From contig NZ_CP085876.1 in assembly GCF_013284245.2 (NCBI RefSeq), positions 3,331,001 through 3,395,000 of the forward strand: DNA of 64,000 nt, written 5' to 3'. A program made the position numbers and the translations under genes. Source of the DNA: Brevibacillus sp. DP1.3A (lineage in GTDB: Bacteria; Bacillota; Bacilli; Brevibacillales; Brevibacillaceae). Positions 33,705 through 41,584 of this stretch are shown here, piece after piece. The notes below the pieces were generated by a model. That model was not told the origin of the DNA and did no database searches. It saw nothing but the letters and a program-made list of their open reading frames with translations. Every line of letters begins with the position of its first letter. Within the stretch, counting starts at the first letter, position 1.

Positions 33705-34874
33705 TTATTGATTACAAGCTTTGGTGTATTTACGCAGAGCATATCCAGAGATGATCTCCTGCTGAATCTGCGAAGTACCTTCGATGATCTCGAGCATCTT
33801 GGCCTCGCGAAACAAGCGTTCCGCTGGGTAATCCGAGATACATCCGTTGCCACCGTGTACCTGCACGCAGTCAGTCGCCACCTTCATTGCCACTTTCGAT
33901 GCGTAGTACTTCGCCATTGTCGTCTCCATGACTGCGTCCTGCGCTTTGCTCTTGCGCATTTCTCCCGCTTTCAGACACAGGGCACGCGCCGCATGTGTTT
34001 CGGTGGTTGCGTCGGCGATAATACCTTTGATCAATTGGAATTCCGCCAAACGCTTGCCAAATTGCTTGCGCTCACGAGCATATGACCCCATCTGGTTGAC
34101 CGCCTCTTGGGCGATCGATACTCCCGCCCACGCGATACTGTAGCGTCCGTGATCAAGCGCCGTCGAAACAACGTACGTGAAGCCGCCACCTTCATTGCCG
34201 ACCAAATTCGCGGCTGGCACTTCCACGTTGTCGAACTCGATCATCGCGATGTGCGTTGCTCGTCCAGCGAGCATCCCCTTTAGCGGCTTAGTGGTTATAC
34301 CAGGAAAAGCGCGCTCGACGAGAAATGCAGAAATCTGTCCCTGATCATTGCCCGCAATCACCACGAACAGATCCGCTTTGTCCCCAAAGGAAATCCACTT
34401 TTTGTTGCCGTTCAAGACGTAGGTGTCGCCCACCTTGCGATATCGCGTTTCGATAGACTTTGCGTCCGTCCCTACATTCGGCTCGGACAAAGCAAATGCG
34501 GCCAGCGCCTCACCTTTTGCCATTCGCGGCAACCACAATTCCTTTTGCTCCTTATTGCCCCAGCGGAGCAAGCTCTCACCACACAAGGCCGAATGAACCG
34601 TGATCAAAGTGCGAGTTGAGCAGTCCGCCTTGCCGATCGCCTGCTGGAACAAGCCGTAATGTACCGGGTCCAAGCCGAGTCCGCCGTACTCAGTCGGGAA
34701 GTTGGCGGTCAAGTATCCGCGAGTCGCCATATCTTGAATCAAATCGTCTGCTAGCACCCCTGCTTCATCAAACACACGAGCACGCGGACCGATCTGTTCT
34801 GCTGCAAACCGTTCCGCTTCTTCAACGATCTGCGCTTGACGTTCCTCTTGTGTCAGGTCGAGAACGTGGCTCAT
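33705..34874 (-). CDS. Acyl-CoA/acyl-ACP dehydrogenase (FkbI/ZmaE-type)
   Basis: 389 residues, normal length for FAD-dependent acyl-CoA dehydrogenases. Family signs: the N-terminal helical domain with YLTANFPTEYGGLG, the ALSEPNVGTDAKS flavin/substrate region, and the C-terminal signature LFREAKMLEIIEGTSQIQQ with the expected catalytic Glu region. Between the ACP gene and the NRPS gene, its probable role is oxidation on the ACP-bound glycerate-derived unit, as FkbI does in methoxymalonyl-ACP and ZmaE in hydroxymalonyl-ACP formation. Start chosen at ATG 34874, four bases after the ACP stop and behind GAAAGG; a longer frame from 34949 would overlap the ACP gene and has no better site. Function in this pathway rests on the four-gene context. 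Confidence 0.92.
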   Translation of the reverse strand: MSHVLDLTQEERQAQIVEEAERFAAEQIGPRARVFDEAGVLADDLIQDMATRGYLTANFPTEYGGLGLDPVHYGLFQQAIGKADCSTRTLITVHSALCGESLLRWGNKEQKELWLPRMAKGEALAAFALSEPNVGTDAKSIETRYRKVGDTYVLNGNKKWISFGDKADLFVVIAGNDQGQISAFLVERAFPGITTKPLKGMLAGRATHIAMIEFDNVEVPAANLVGNEGGGFTYVVSTALDHGRYSIAWAGVSIAQEAVNQMGSYARERKQFGKRLAEFQLIKGIIADATTETHAARALCLKAGEMRKSKAQDAVMETTMAKYYASKVAMKVATDCVQVHGGNGCISDYPAERLFREAKMLEIIEGTSQIQQEIISGYALRKYTKACNQ

Positions 34875-34878
34875 CGGC

Positions 34879-35124
34879 TTATCCAACCTTTCTGTTGATG
34901 AGAGCTGCGATGTTGTTGACGGTGGAAAAGTTTTTGATATCAAGATCATCGTTGTCTACGGTCATGTTGAACTCCGACTCAATGTATTCCAGCAATTGCA
35001 TCGCAAACAACGAGTTCACAAACCCCATTTCGAAAATGTTGTCGTCGTCTTCGAATTTTGCTTCATCTTCAAATACGACCAGTTGAGATTCAATAAACGA
35101 ACGAATTTTTTGGTTGAGTTCCAT
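34879..35124 (-). CDS. Dedicated acyl carrier protein for extender-unit synthesis (FkbJ/ZmaD-type)
   Basis: 81-residue acidic acyl carrier protein. The phosphopantetheine Ser lies in GFVNSLFAMQLL (near residue 38); this GFVNS context, rather than LGGDS, is typical of carriers for methoxymalonyl- and hydroxymalonyl-ACP. It sits between the FkbH-like gene (14 bases upstream) and the dehydrogenase gene (4 bases downstream). It should hold the glyceryl unit loaded by FkbH while the two dehydrogenases oxidise it, then donate it to a PKS AT. ATG 35124 is preceded by AAGGAGC. Confidence 0.93.
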   Translation of the reverse strand: MELNQKIRSFIESQLVVFEDEAKFEDDDNIFEMGFVNSLFAMQLLEYIESEFNMTVDNDDLDIKNFSTVNNIAALINRKVG

Positions 35125-35138
35125 ATGTATAAAGCTCC

Positions 35139-36194
35139 TTAGCCGATGTATTCTGTTTCACGGACATTGACTTCGATATAAGGTGGGAACGGCTGAATAG
35201 TGCTCAAGTCATTCTCAAACAAAATGTTGCCTTGCCTGTCGTTTTCAATTTCTTTGAAGTTGGCGAAACGGTAGGTCACGTACATCATGCGGTTTCGATC
35301 CGTCTGCTTAAAGTCAGCGAGCAGTTTTTTGCCGTCCTGCTTAGCTTGCTGCATAATGTGTGACATCAAGATAGTTCCCACACCTCGCGACATCACGCGG
35401 CAGGACATCAGCATCAATTGGAGATGCCAGTGCGTTTCCGTCAGTTCAATCAGTGCGAGACCGATCTTCCCATAGGAACCGTAGCAGTCCGTCAACTCAC
35501 AAACCAGCAATCGATGTTGATCCGAATGACGGAACGCATTCAGTTCGTCATAGTCGAACGTCCTCCCTGTTGAATTCAGCTGGTTGGTGCGCTGGGTCAA
35601 CTCCTCAGCACGTTTCAGGTCTTCCTCTTCGCAATCCGAGATGATGAACGACATCTGCAGGGAAGCCAAGAACGACTCTTTTGGTCCTTGGTACTCCTCT
35701 TCCTCATGGTTGCGCTGCATGTCTTCGAGATACATGAGGCGACGGCGTTTCGAATCTTCCGTGATGAACTTCGGATTCAGTCGTGGATGAGCAGGCAGTT
35801 CCTCATACTCCAGAGCGTCCATACAGAACACCTCCGAGTACACGCTTGCCACCTCATCACGCTCAAAGCTTTGATCGTCTACAAAAACGAACGTGTCGAT
35901 ACCGATGTTCAGCTTCTCACGAATCGCTGCAATCGACTGTGACTTCACGTTCCAATGAATCTGTGGGTAGAGAAAATAGTGGTCGATGCCAAATTCACGC
36001 AACTTGCACATCGCGTCATTATAGTTGTTTTTGCTGGCAATGGATTGCAGAATTCCTCGGGAGTCGAGCAATTCTAGAATCTCCACAATCCCTTCTTTCA
36101 AACTTACATTTTCCGACTCCAACAAAACGCCATCCCATATCGTATGGTCAAGATCCCAGACTACACACTTAATTTCTTGTCCTTTCGAACTCAC
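35139..36194 (-). CDS. FkbH-like glyceryl transferase/phosphatase
   Basis: 351 residues, the usual length of stand-alone FkbH proteins. An N-terminal HAD phosphatase motif (WDLDHTIWDGV, residues ~9-19) and a C-terminal acyltransferase part with the conserved Cys in LMSCRVMSRGVG are both visible. In the family, the enzyme takes 1,3-bisphosphoglycerate, removes phosphate and places D-glycerate on an ACP thiol. GTG start at 36194 with GGAAGGGG upstream, five bases after the previous stop. A second, fused FkbH domain lies in the giant NRPS; the two differ in sequence (DLDHT against DCDNT), so they probably load different carriers. Confidence 0.94.
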   Translation of the reverse strand: MSSKGQEIKCVVWDLDHTIWDGVLLESENVSLKEGIVEILELLDSRGILQSIASKNNYNDAMCKLREFGIDHYFLYPQIHWNVKSQSIAAIREKLNIGIDTFVFVDDQSFERDEVASVYSEVFCMDALEYEELPAHPRLNPKFITEDSKRRRLMYLEDMQRNHEEEEYQGPKESFLASLQMSFIISDCEEEDLKRAEELTQRTNQLNSTGRTFDYDELNAFRHSDQHRLLVCELTDCYGSYGKIGLALIELTETHWHLQLMLMSCRVMSRGVGTILMSHIMQQAKQDGKKLLADFKQTDRNRMMYVTYRFANFKEIENDRQGNILFENDLSTIQPFPPYIEVNVRETEYIG

Positions 36195-36199
36195 CGGAA

Positions 36200-37060
36200 T
36201 TACCCCTTCCGTGTATATTCAAAGAATCCCTTACCCGTCTTACGACCCAACAAACCTGCGTCCACCATCTTGACCAGCAGTGGAGCCGGGCGGAATTTCT
36301 GATCATTGAACTGTTCATATAGGGTGTACAGTGAGTTCAGAATCGTGTCTAGGCCAATCAGGTCACCAGTCGCCAATGGTCCCATCTTATGCCCAAATCC
36401 CATACGGAAGATCTTATCAACGTCTTGTGGCTTCGATACTCCGTCTTGAACCGCCCAGATGCACTCATTGATTGTCAGCATTAGAACACGATTGGTCACA
36501 AAGCCTGGGAAATCATTTACAACGACAGGTGTTTTTCTACAAGATTGCAAAAACTTCTCAGCTACCGCCACCGTTTCATCGGAAGTGTGCATACCGCGGA
36601 TGACCTCAACCATTTCTTTCAATGGCACTGGATTCATAAAATGCATCCCGATGACAAGTTCTGGGCGTGGCAACAGTGCTGCCACTTTCGTGATCGAAAT
36701 ACAGGACGTATTGACCGCGTAATAGACATCCTCACGGCATACATCACGCAATTCGTTATACACTTGCTTCTTCGTGTCCCAATGTTCCGTCACATTTTCT
36801 ATGACATAATCGACATCTTCAAATCCTTCGTAAGTGGTCGTGAAAACAATGCGAGACAACAACTCGTCCGCGGTCAGGGCCTTCAAGTGCTTTTGGGTCA
36901 GCTGATACACTCGAAATTCTTTTCGAATCTTTTCCTTCGCCCGAAGAATTAGATCTTCATGAAGATCCTTCAAGATTACTTTATACCCATAACCTGCGAG
37001 ATCAAGTGCAATGTCTGTACCCATGACACCTGCTCCGATAACTCCAAAAGTTTGAAGCAT
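36200..37060 (-). CDS. 3-hydroxyacyl-CoA dehydrogenase family (FkbK/ZmaG-type)
   Basis: 286 residues. NAD site GVIGAGVMG at residues ~6-14, the HFMNPVP catalytic-His region, NDFPGFVTNR and C-terminal GLLGRKTGKGFFEY are classic 3-hydroxybutyryl-CoA dehydrogenase signatures. First gene of the biosynthetic operon, with a GGAGG site before ATG 37060. In hydroxy-/methoxymalonyl-ACP pathways this enzyme oxidises the C3 alcohol of glyceryl-ACP to the aldehyde. No O-methyltransferase (FkbG) accompanies the set, which favours hydroxymalonyl-ACP as the end product. Confidence 0.94.
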   Translation of the reverse strand: MLQTFGVIGAGVMGTDIALDLAGYGYKVILKDLHEDLILRAKEKIRKEFRVYQLTQKHLKALTADELLSRIVFTTTYEGFEDVDYVIENVTEHWDTKKQVYNELRDVCREDVYYAVNTSCISITKVAALLPRPELVIGMHFMNPVPLKEMVEVIRGMHTSDETVAVAEKFLQSCRKTPVVVNDFPGFVTNRVLMLTINECIWAVQDGVSKPQDVDKIFRMGFGHKMGPLATGDLIGLDTILNSLYTLYEQFNDQKFRPAPLLVKMVDAGLLGRKTGKGFFEYTRKG

Positions 37061-37246
37061 TCCACTATTCCTCCAAGAACCAAAATCAATACACTGAGTT
37101 TATGCCCCCGAATTGGGCCTAGTTATTCACGTGAAGATTCATCTCTGAAGCTCATTTCGTCGAGAGCTGATTTCGGGTTTGAACCACTTTTAAGTGAAAT
37201 CCAACTTTCCGATTCAAATCAACCTAGTTAACTAAAAGAGTTTAAG
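37061..37246 (-). promoter_or_regulatory. Leader upstream of the biosynthetic operon
   Basis: 186-base intergenic stretch before the first extender-unit gene. It has a short inverted repeat CACTT-(AA)-AAGTG near 37165-37176 (read on the minus strand) and a GGAGG ribosome site just before 37060. I could not assign a convincing -35/-10 pair, and no terminator separates it from the small genes upstream, so the operon may use its own promoter here or read-through from 38.6 kb. Confidence 0.3.
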
Positions 37247-37477
37247 TTACTCAATATGATGGTTAATACTTCTCGTTAGTATCTGATTACTTTCCTCATA
37301 ATGTCTTTCTTCAACTAATAGAAAAGTCATTGGTTGAATTAACGCATATTCTAAATTAGACATGTTATCTACTTTTTTAGTGTAAGGTATTCCTAAGTTC
37401 ATAAGTTCTTTCTCTACCCTTAATACTTCTCCAGGATTTGTTGTAGATAGTAAAATTTTTTGCAGATTGTTTAGCAA
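37247..37477 (-). CDS. Small protein, possibly DUF2007-like
   Basis: 76 residues from TTG 37477. The start is set by AGAAGGAGA six to seven bases upstream; an in-frame TTG at 37498 lies before that site and is less likely. The pattern KILLSTTNPGEV...GIPYTKK...FLLVEERHYEESNQIL resembles the ferredoxin-like DUF2007 family ('putative signal transducing protein'), but the match is by eye and weak. It follows the BtrH-like gene by 27 bases on the same strand and precedes the NRPS-PKS operon, so it may be an accessory cluster gene. No function is claimed. Confidence 0.6.
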   Translation of the reverse strand: MLNNLQKILLSTTNPGEVLRVEKELMNLGIPYTKKVDNMSNLEYALIQPMTFLLVEERHYEESNQILTRSINHHIE

Positions 37478-37504
37478 TTTGGATCTCCTTCTTCCCAACA
37501 GATT

Positions 37505-38533
37505 TTAGTTTTCTTGTAATAGTTTTTGTATTGCATTCCCCTCTTTAGTTTCAAGAGTATTTAAGAGAGTTATTATTTTATCAATCAGAGAATTATCATT
37601 ATTAAAAGTGTATTTGATTAAAATGTTTCTTAAATTTAGAGAAATTCTTTCAATTTCTTCAAATACTTTTAGTGAACCGTCAACATTTGCAATCTTATTT
37701 TTTTCTATGTACTGAATCCTTTTAAACATTATTTTTTTATGTTCCCACAACAAATGGGCCGGTCGAATATCCAAATATCTTTTGTCTTCGGGTATGCTGC
37801 TGTAATAATCTATCAATTTGCTGTAGGTTTCTAAACCATAATAGTCATCTACTATATTGGAAAAGCCGCGAAATCTACCACTCGTATTTTTTGACTCAAT
37901 ATAATCTTTCAGGCAATCAAATACCCAAGAAATATCAAAATCATATTTTTTTACTTGGTTAAGCTTCATAAGGTAACTAAATTTAAAGTAGTTTTTATGC
38001 CTCGAATTAATCTCTTGCTTGTAATCCGCAATTTTATAAAATGCTTTTTCAAAATGAGAGAAATCCACTGTACGAAATGAGTATTTTTGTATTTTATTAA
38101 AACCAGCTATATTAAGAATTTTCTCACCCTTGTTGTAACCATATATTAATATGGCATGTGGCAAATGAAATGAGTTGTGGGCAACAGTATCTGATATATA
38201 ATATTCGTCTACGTGTGTGTATATATATGACCCATTATCAATAGAATTAATCACAAAATTTATAATATTTATATCAAGATTATTAATTGTATCTATAGTG
38301 ATTCTTTCAGTATGTAAATAGGGGTTTTCATAAAATTCAGGGTAAACTGTGAAAAAGTCAAACCAATCCTGAGGGGTATGATTCATAAAATCCTTGCTAC
38401 ACTTTAATTGAATATAGTTACTATAAATCCATTGTTCAGCATGTTTATCTAAAGAAAGTAAAGTAAGCGGGATTGCATGTTTGGGATAAACATTTATCAA
38501 TGGATCAACAACTGGTAAACTATTAGCTAACAT
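37505..38533 (-). CDS. BtrH-like (papain-fold?) protein adjoining the NRPS-PKS cluster
   Basis: 342 residues, very AT-rich compared with the NRPS genes. The order YSNYIQL, HVDEYYI, HAILIYGYNKGEK-ILNIAGF and SFRTVDFSHFEKAF resembles proteins found beside NRPS clusters in Paenibacillus/Brevibacillus that are often labelled BtrH N-terminal domain proteins. BtrH itself is an acyltransferase that moves an acyl group from a carrier protein in butirosin synthesis. A catalytic Cys in the usual N-terminal place is not obvious here, so activity is uncertain. ATG 38533 follows a GTGAGGGAAGG site. If active, it is a candidate for product release, since no thioesterase is seen; this is speculation from context. 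Confidence 0.6.
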   Translation of the reverse strand: MLANSLPVVDPLINVYPKHAIPLTLLSLDKHAEQWIYSNYIQLKCSKDFMNHTPQDWFDFFTVYPEFYENPYLHTERITIDTINNLDINIINFVINSIDNGSYIYTHVDEYYISDTVAHNSFHLPHAILIYGYNKGEKILNIAGFNKIQKYSFRTVDFSHFEKAFYKIADYKQEINSRHKNYFKFSYLMKLNQVKKYDFDISWVFDCLKDYIESKNTSGRFRGFSNIVDDYYGLETYSKLIDYYSSIPEDKRYLDIRPAHLLWEHKKIMFKRIQYIEKNKIANVDGSLKVFEEIERISLNLRNILIKYTFNNDNSLIDKIITLLNTLETKEGNAIQKLLQEN

Positions 38534-38585
38534 GAATACCTTCCCTCACTTTCAAGTTATTTACATTTTGCTATTTTATTCTTTA

Positions 38586-38624
38586 AACGTTAATGTTTAA
38601 CGTTATAAATGTAAATTTATTATA
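38586..38624 (-). promoter_or_regulatory. Promoter -10 with adjacent perfect palindrome (operator)
   Basis: On the minus strand a TATAAT hexamer (38624-38619) is followed by the 19-base palindrome AACGTTAAACATTAACGTT (38604-38586): two perfect 8-base arms around a 3-base centre, about where a transcription start would be. It lies 53 bases upstream of the BtrH-like start. The -35 element is not clear. The layout suggests a repressor site controlling the two small genes and perhaps the cluster beyond. Confidence 0.5.
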
Positions 38625-38899
38625 TTTTTTCACTAAGGTTGCAAAAACACACCCGCAAGAAGATAGACAAACCATCCAAATCCATAGCGCTTGTCAGTCT
38701 GTGCATACGCCAGTATGTTACTTTTTTTACCTTCCATCCTTGAAGAAACAGGCAGTACACTCTCCAATGGTATGATCTTCTTCCCTTTTCATACACAAAG
38801 GACAAATGAATGACTGATATGGTAAAAGTTCAGTTTCTTCGACATAGGCTACATCTAAAATAGGTTCATTCAATTCTTCTTTACCTGTCCTCTTTTCTA

Positions 38900-39640
38900 A
38901 AGTGATCTAGCCTCATTGATATCGAATTCCTCGTTTGTTAGGAGAAAACCCTATATCCATATAAGGACACTTGTTCTACCGTTCGTGTTCGTGATTTCGG
39001 CCCAACCGATTGGACTCGGTTCATTGGTTCCTTTTCTATGCTTTCTCGGATAGCTTGCCATCCACGCTGTAGCTTCTCTTATTCCCCCTAAACACGATGA
39101 ACTGTTGACAGCAAACTTCCCCGTGATAATAGTGACTCCATCATTTCAAGATACTTTCCTTTCTTCTGTTCATGCCGCGCATAAGCTCTGTCCTTCTGAG
39201 TGCCCTCAGGTATTCACTGCTACTTTCCTCAGATTAGCCTTTTTTTCGGGATTCTTTGTTCTTTGCTTGTACTCGAAATTTCAGTCGCTTCATTCCTATT
39301 TCATGTTCAGCCCTTTCTCTTACTGTCGTCTCAGTTTGCTTACTACGGCATCAGCTTACTTCTGTAAATTCAACGTGCTCTCTCAAGGACGTTTTCAGTT
39401 AAAATGCTGCTCGCTAACAGATCTCCCCAGGTAAGGGTGCTCTCTTCCTCGCCATCTATCTGTCTTATGTACTTTCGTACGCCTTCAGTAGTAGGGGCTT
39501 TGACTTACTTAGCAGTCTCATCCAACGCACGCTACCCTTCTATGAGATTCGTGTTCTTCAAACCGGGATTTACCGACGACTTCCTTCATTTTCATCTGTT
39601 CGAAGATAATAAAGTTTTAGACTCGAACTGTTGATTTGGC
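38900..39640 (-). pseudogene. Decayed group II intron (RNA 5' domains and broken RT N-terminus)
   Basis: Read on the minus strand, this stretch has features of Bacillus group II introns: a structured, ORF-free leader with phrases such as GAAGAACACGAATCTCATAG and CTTACCTGGGGAGATCTGTT, then a reverse-transcriptase start MMESLLSRGSLL at 39144. The frame breaks after about 18 codons, and in another frame WQAIRESIEKEP and similar residues continue the RT N-terminus before homology ends near 38,900. The catalytic RT core, maturase and 3' intron end are missing, so this is a relic. Identification is from remembered family sequence, not a search. The rest of 38,625-39,811 shows no gene. Confidence 0.55.
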
Positions 39641-39811
39641 GTAATCTTGAAGGACAATCATCCGTCAGTTCGTTAGAAATAAGTATTAGACTGACCCTAC
39701 CAATCAAAACAGCGGTAGCCATGGACCAGAAAATAAAGTCCTTGACTCCCGCTGTTTTATTGAACTATCGTTCTCCGGTAGTTGAATGGATACTTTACCC
39801 ACCCTGTAACA

Positions 39812-40687
39812 CTATGTTCCAGTATGCACCCCAACTTTGCCTGAAATTTTCACTATATCATTACGATCACGACCTGAAACAGCCCAAATTTCTTCTTGCT
39901 TTAAAAAATAGTGGGTCAACAAACCATTGCACTTAACCCATATTGCAGGAAGGTTCTGGTACTCGGTTATTTCGAGAGTGGGAGATTCTTCACCAGTTAT
40001 GATATGGGCTATTTTAGGGGCATAAGGCATAGAAAGCCAGCAGGCGATAAAATCACCCATATTATCTATAACCCAGCGCCAGCCGTATGAATTTTCCAAG
40101 ATAGTACGGTTTTCATCATCAAAACCGCAGTGAACACCTTCTAAATTCGGGCTATGGACAAGATGACGGTTAAGTCTAACCACGTTAATCTGAAATCCTT
40201 CAACAGTTGCTGAAACAATATTTTCTTTCTCTATGGAAGCAAAGCCACGAAGACCATGAAACGCAAGTAAATCAGCGAGAGTAGCTATATCCCATTTTTT
40301 CCTCTCTTCATCTGTTGTGGCTGGATCAACACATGGTAAACGATAGGTTCCACCAAAAGGAATCAATTGATTACCATATTTCGCTGGCCTACCTTGCCAG
40401 ACAAGCCATCTATCCAGAGCTACAGCAGCGAGCCATCTTGCTTCGAAATATCCGAGCTCACTTGCTTTCTTAGCTAATTCATGCGCTTGAAACCAATCAT
40501 TTAATGAGTCACCGTGCTGGAAAATTAACGCAGCGTGAAAAAAATCAATTCCTTCAGTCACCCCTCCTTCGGAAAGAATTCCTCTTACCCGATTCTTCCT
40601 TAACATATCTCTTTCTACACGATTAACCGGGGTATTCTTTAAATCTCTTTGATCTTCTTCGAGCAAACGTCTCAACTCGATATTCAT
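39812..40687 (-). CDS. Hypothetical protein with DUF6624-like N-terminal half
   Basis: 291 residues; ATG 40687 with AAGGAGA upstream. Residues ~20-140 (NRVERDMLRKNR..GGVTEGIDFFHAALIFQHG..AVALDRWLVWQGRPAKYGNQL) follow the pattern of the DUF6624 family, including the QH and YGxQ landmarks. Residues ~150-290 form a second part, with a conserved-looking GWRWVIDNMGDFIACW stretch I do not recognise. No signal peptide or TM segment is seen. It stands alone between the intron relic and the GNAT gene. Function unknown. Confidence 0.75.
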   Translation of the reverse strand: MNIELRRLLEEDQRDLKNTPVNRVERDMLRKNRVRGILSEGGVTEGIDFFHAALIFQHGDSLNDWFQAHELAKKASELGYFEARWLAAVALDRWLVWQGRPAKYGNQLIPFGGTYRLPCVDPATTDEERKKWDIATLADLLAFHGLRGFASIEKENIVSATVEGFQINVVRLNRHLVHSPNLEGVHCGFDDENRTILENSYGWRWVIDNMGDFIACWLSMPYAPKIAHIITGEESPTLEITEYQNLPAIWVKCNGLLTHYFLKQEEIWAVSGRDRNDIVKISGKVGVHTGT

Positions 40688-40763
40688 TAGAAAACTTCTC
40701 CTTATTTATTTAAACTAATGAACTCGTTACCTTAATCTTTCCTCACTGCTTTAACCCAAGTTA

Positions 40764-41243
40764 TTAACTAACAAACACTTGTGTCTTTCTTCCAATTTCT
40801 ATTCGCTCAGTAAATTTGCCTCCAGTGTATTCCTCAATTGTTTTTTTCCAAAAATGTTGTGCGGGCACGTTACTATCTATTTGGTATACTTCCCATGGTC
40901 CCTTATGCATATTAAATATATCTTTAGCAACTTGTTTACCTAAACCTGTTCTTCGAAAACTTTTCATAATAAAAAACTCAGCAATCGAAAAGTATGAGTC
41001 ATCTTCATCTCTATTTATTAATTTGACCAAGACGAAACCAGCAATTTTTTCATTTAGCGATATTAAATAGGGAAACCTAGAGCAATCTGTCCAGTATTCG
41101 TTTAACGGATATTCACCAAATTTCCCGTTATCTTCAATCTGTAGATCCATAAACTCAGAGAAATCGTAAATATAGAATTGCAAAAGGTTGCTGAGTGTTT
41201 CCTTTTCTTCCAAGGTCGCTCTCTTAATTGCATAGTTCTTCAA
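40764..41243 (-). CDS. GNAT-family N-acetyltransferase
   Basis: 159 residues from a TTG start with AAAAGGGG upstream. The acetyl-CoA binding motif A is visible as AEFFIMKSFRRTGLGKQVAKDIF (RRxGxG), followed by VYQIDSNVPAQHFWKK, the usual motif B. Substrate unknown. It shares its strand with the NRPS-PKS cluster but is about 4 kb upstream beyond an intron relic; because some hydroxymalonyl-using clusters (zwittermicin) carry an acetyltransferase for self-resistance, that role is possible but not shown. Confidence 0.9.
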   Translation of the reverse strand: MKNYAIKRATLEEKETLSNLLQFYIYDFSEFMDLQIEDNGKFGEYPLNEYWTDCSRFPYLISLNEKIAGFVLVKLINRDEDDSYFSIAEFFIMKSFRRTGLGKQVAKDIFNMHKGPWEVYQIDSNVPAQHFWKKTIEEYTGGKFTERIEIGRKTQVFVS

Positions 41244-41289
41244 TAAAATACCCCTTTTAAGTAGTTTCCCCCAAATGTTCGATATTCGG

Positions 41290-41584
41290 TAAAATATTTA
41301 ATTCCCCTTTTTTTGGTTCATTGTTCTAATCTGCCCGTTCGTATTATGAGGTCAGCCAGTTTTTACTGGTTGACCATTTTTAATATGGTTCTACGATTAC
41401 GGTAGCCGGGGTAGAACGTCCCTGCCCGTGGGGCATTGGCCCCGTCCGCTAAACTGTTCACCCCCTACTTGTAGAAACATGTTTGAGGCTGGTTGGGACA
41501 AGATCTCGTATAACAAGCGAAGCTATGATACTACAAGCAGGACTAGGGGTTACCGGCAAATTATCTTAGAAAAGGAGCGATACG
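41290..41584 (+). ncRNA. Probable IS110 leader encoding a bridge/seeker RNA
   Basis: The ~300 bases between the GNAT gene and the IS110 transposase have no ORF of note but are rich in paired segments, for example GTCAGCCAG-TTTTTA-CTGGTTGAC near 41351-41374 and GGTAGCCGGGGTAGAAC...GCATTGGCCCCGTCC. In IS110-group elements the non-coding end upstream of the transposase is transcribed into the guide RNA that chooses target and donor sites. Position and structure fit; the loops have not been defined. An AAAAGGAG site precedes the transposase ATG. Confidence 0.5.

Noticed and set aside
37505..38533. Reading the BtrH-like protein as the cluster's thioesterase
   Set aside because: No GxSxG or alpha/beta-hydrolase pattern.
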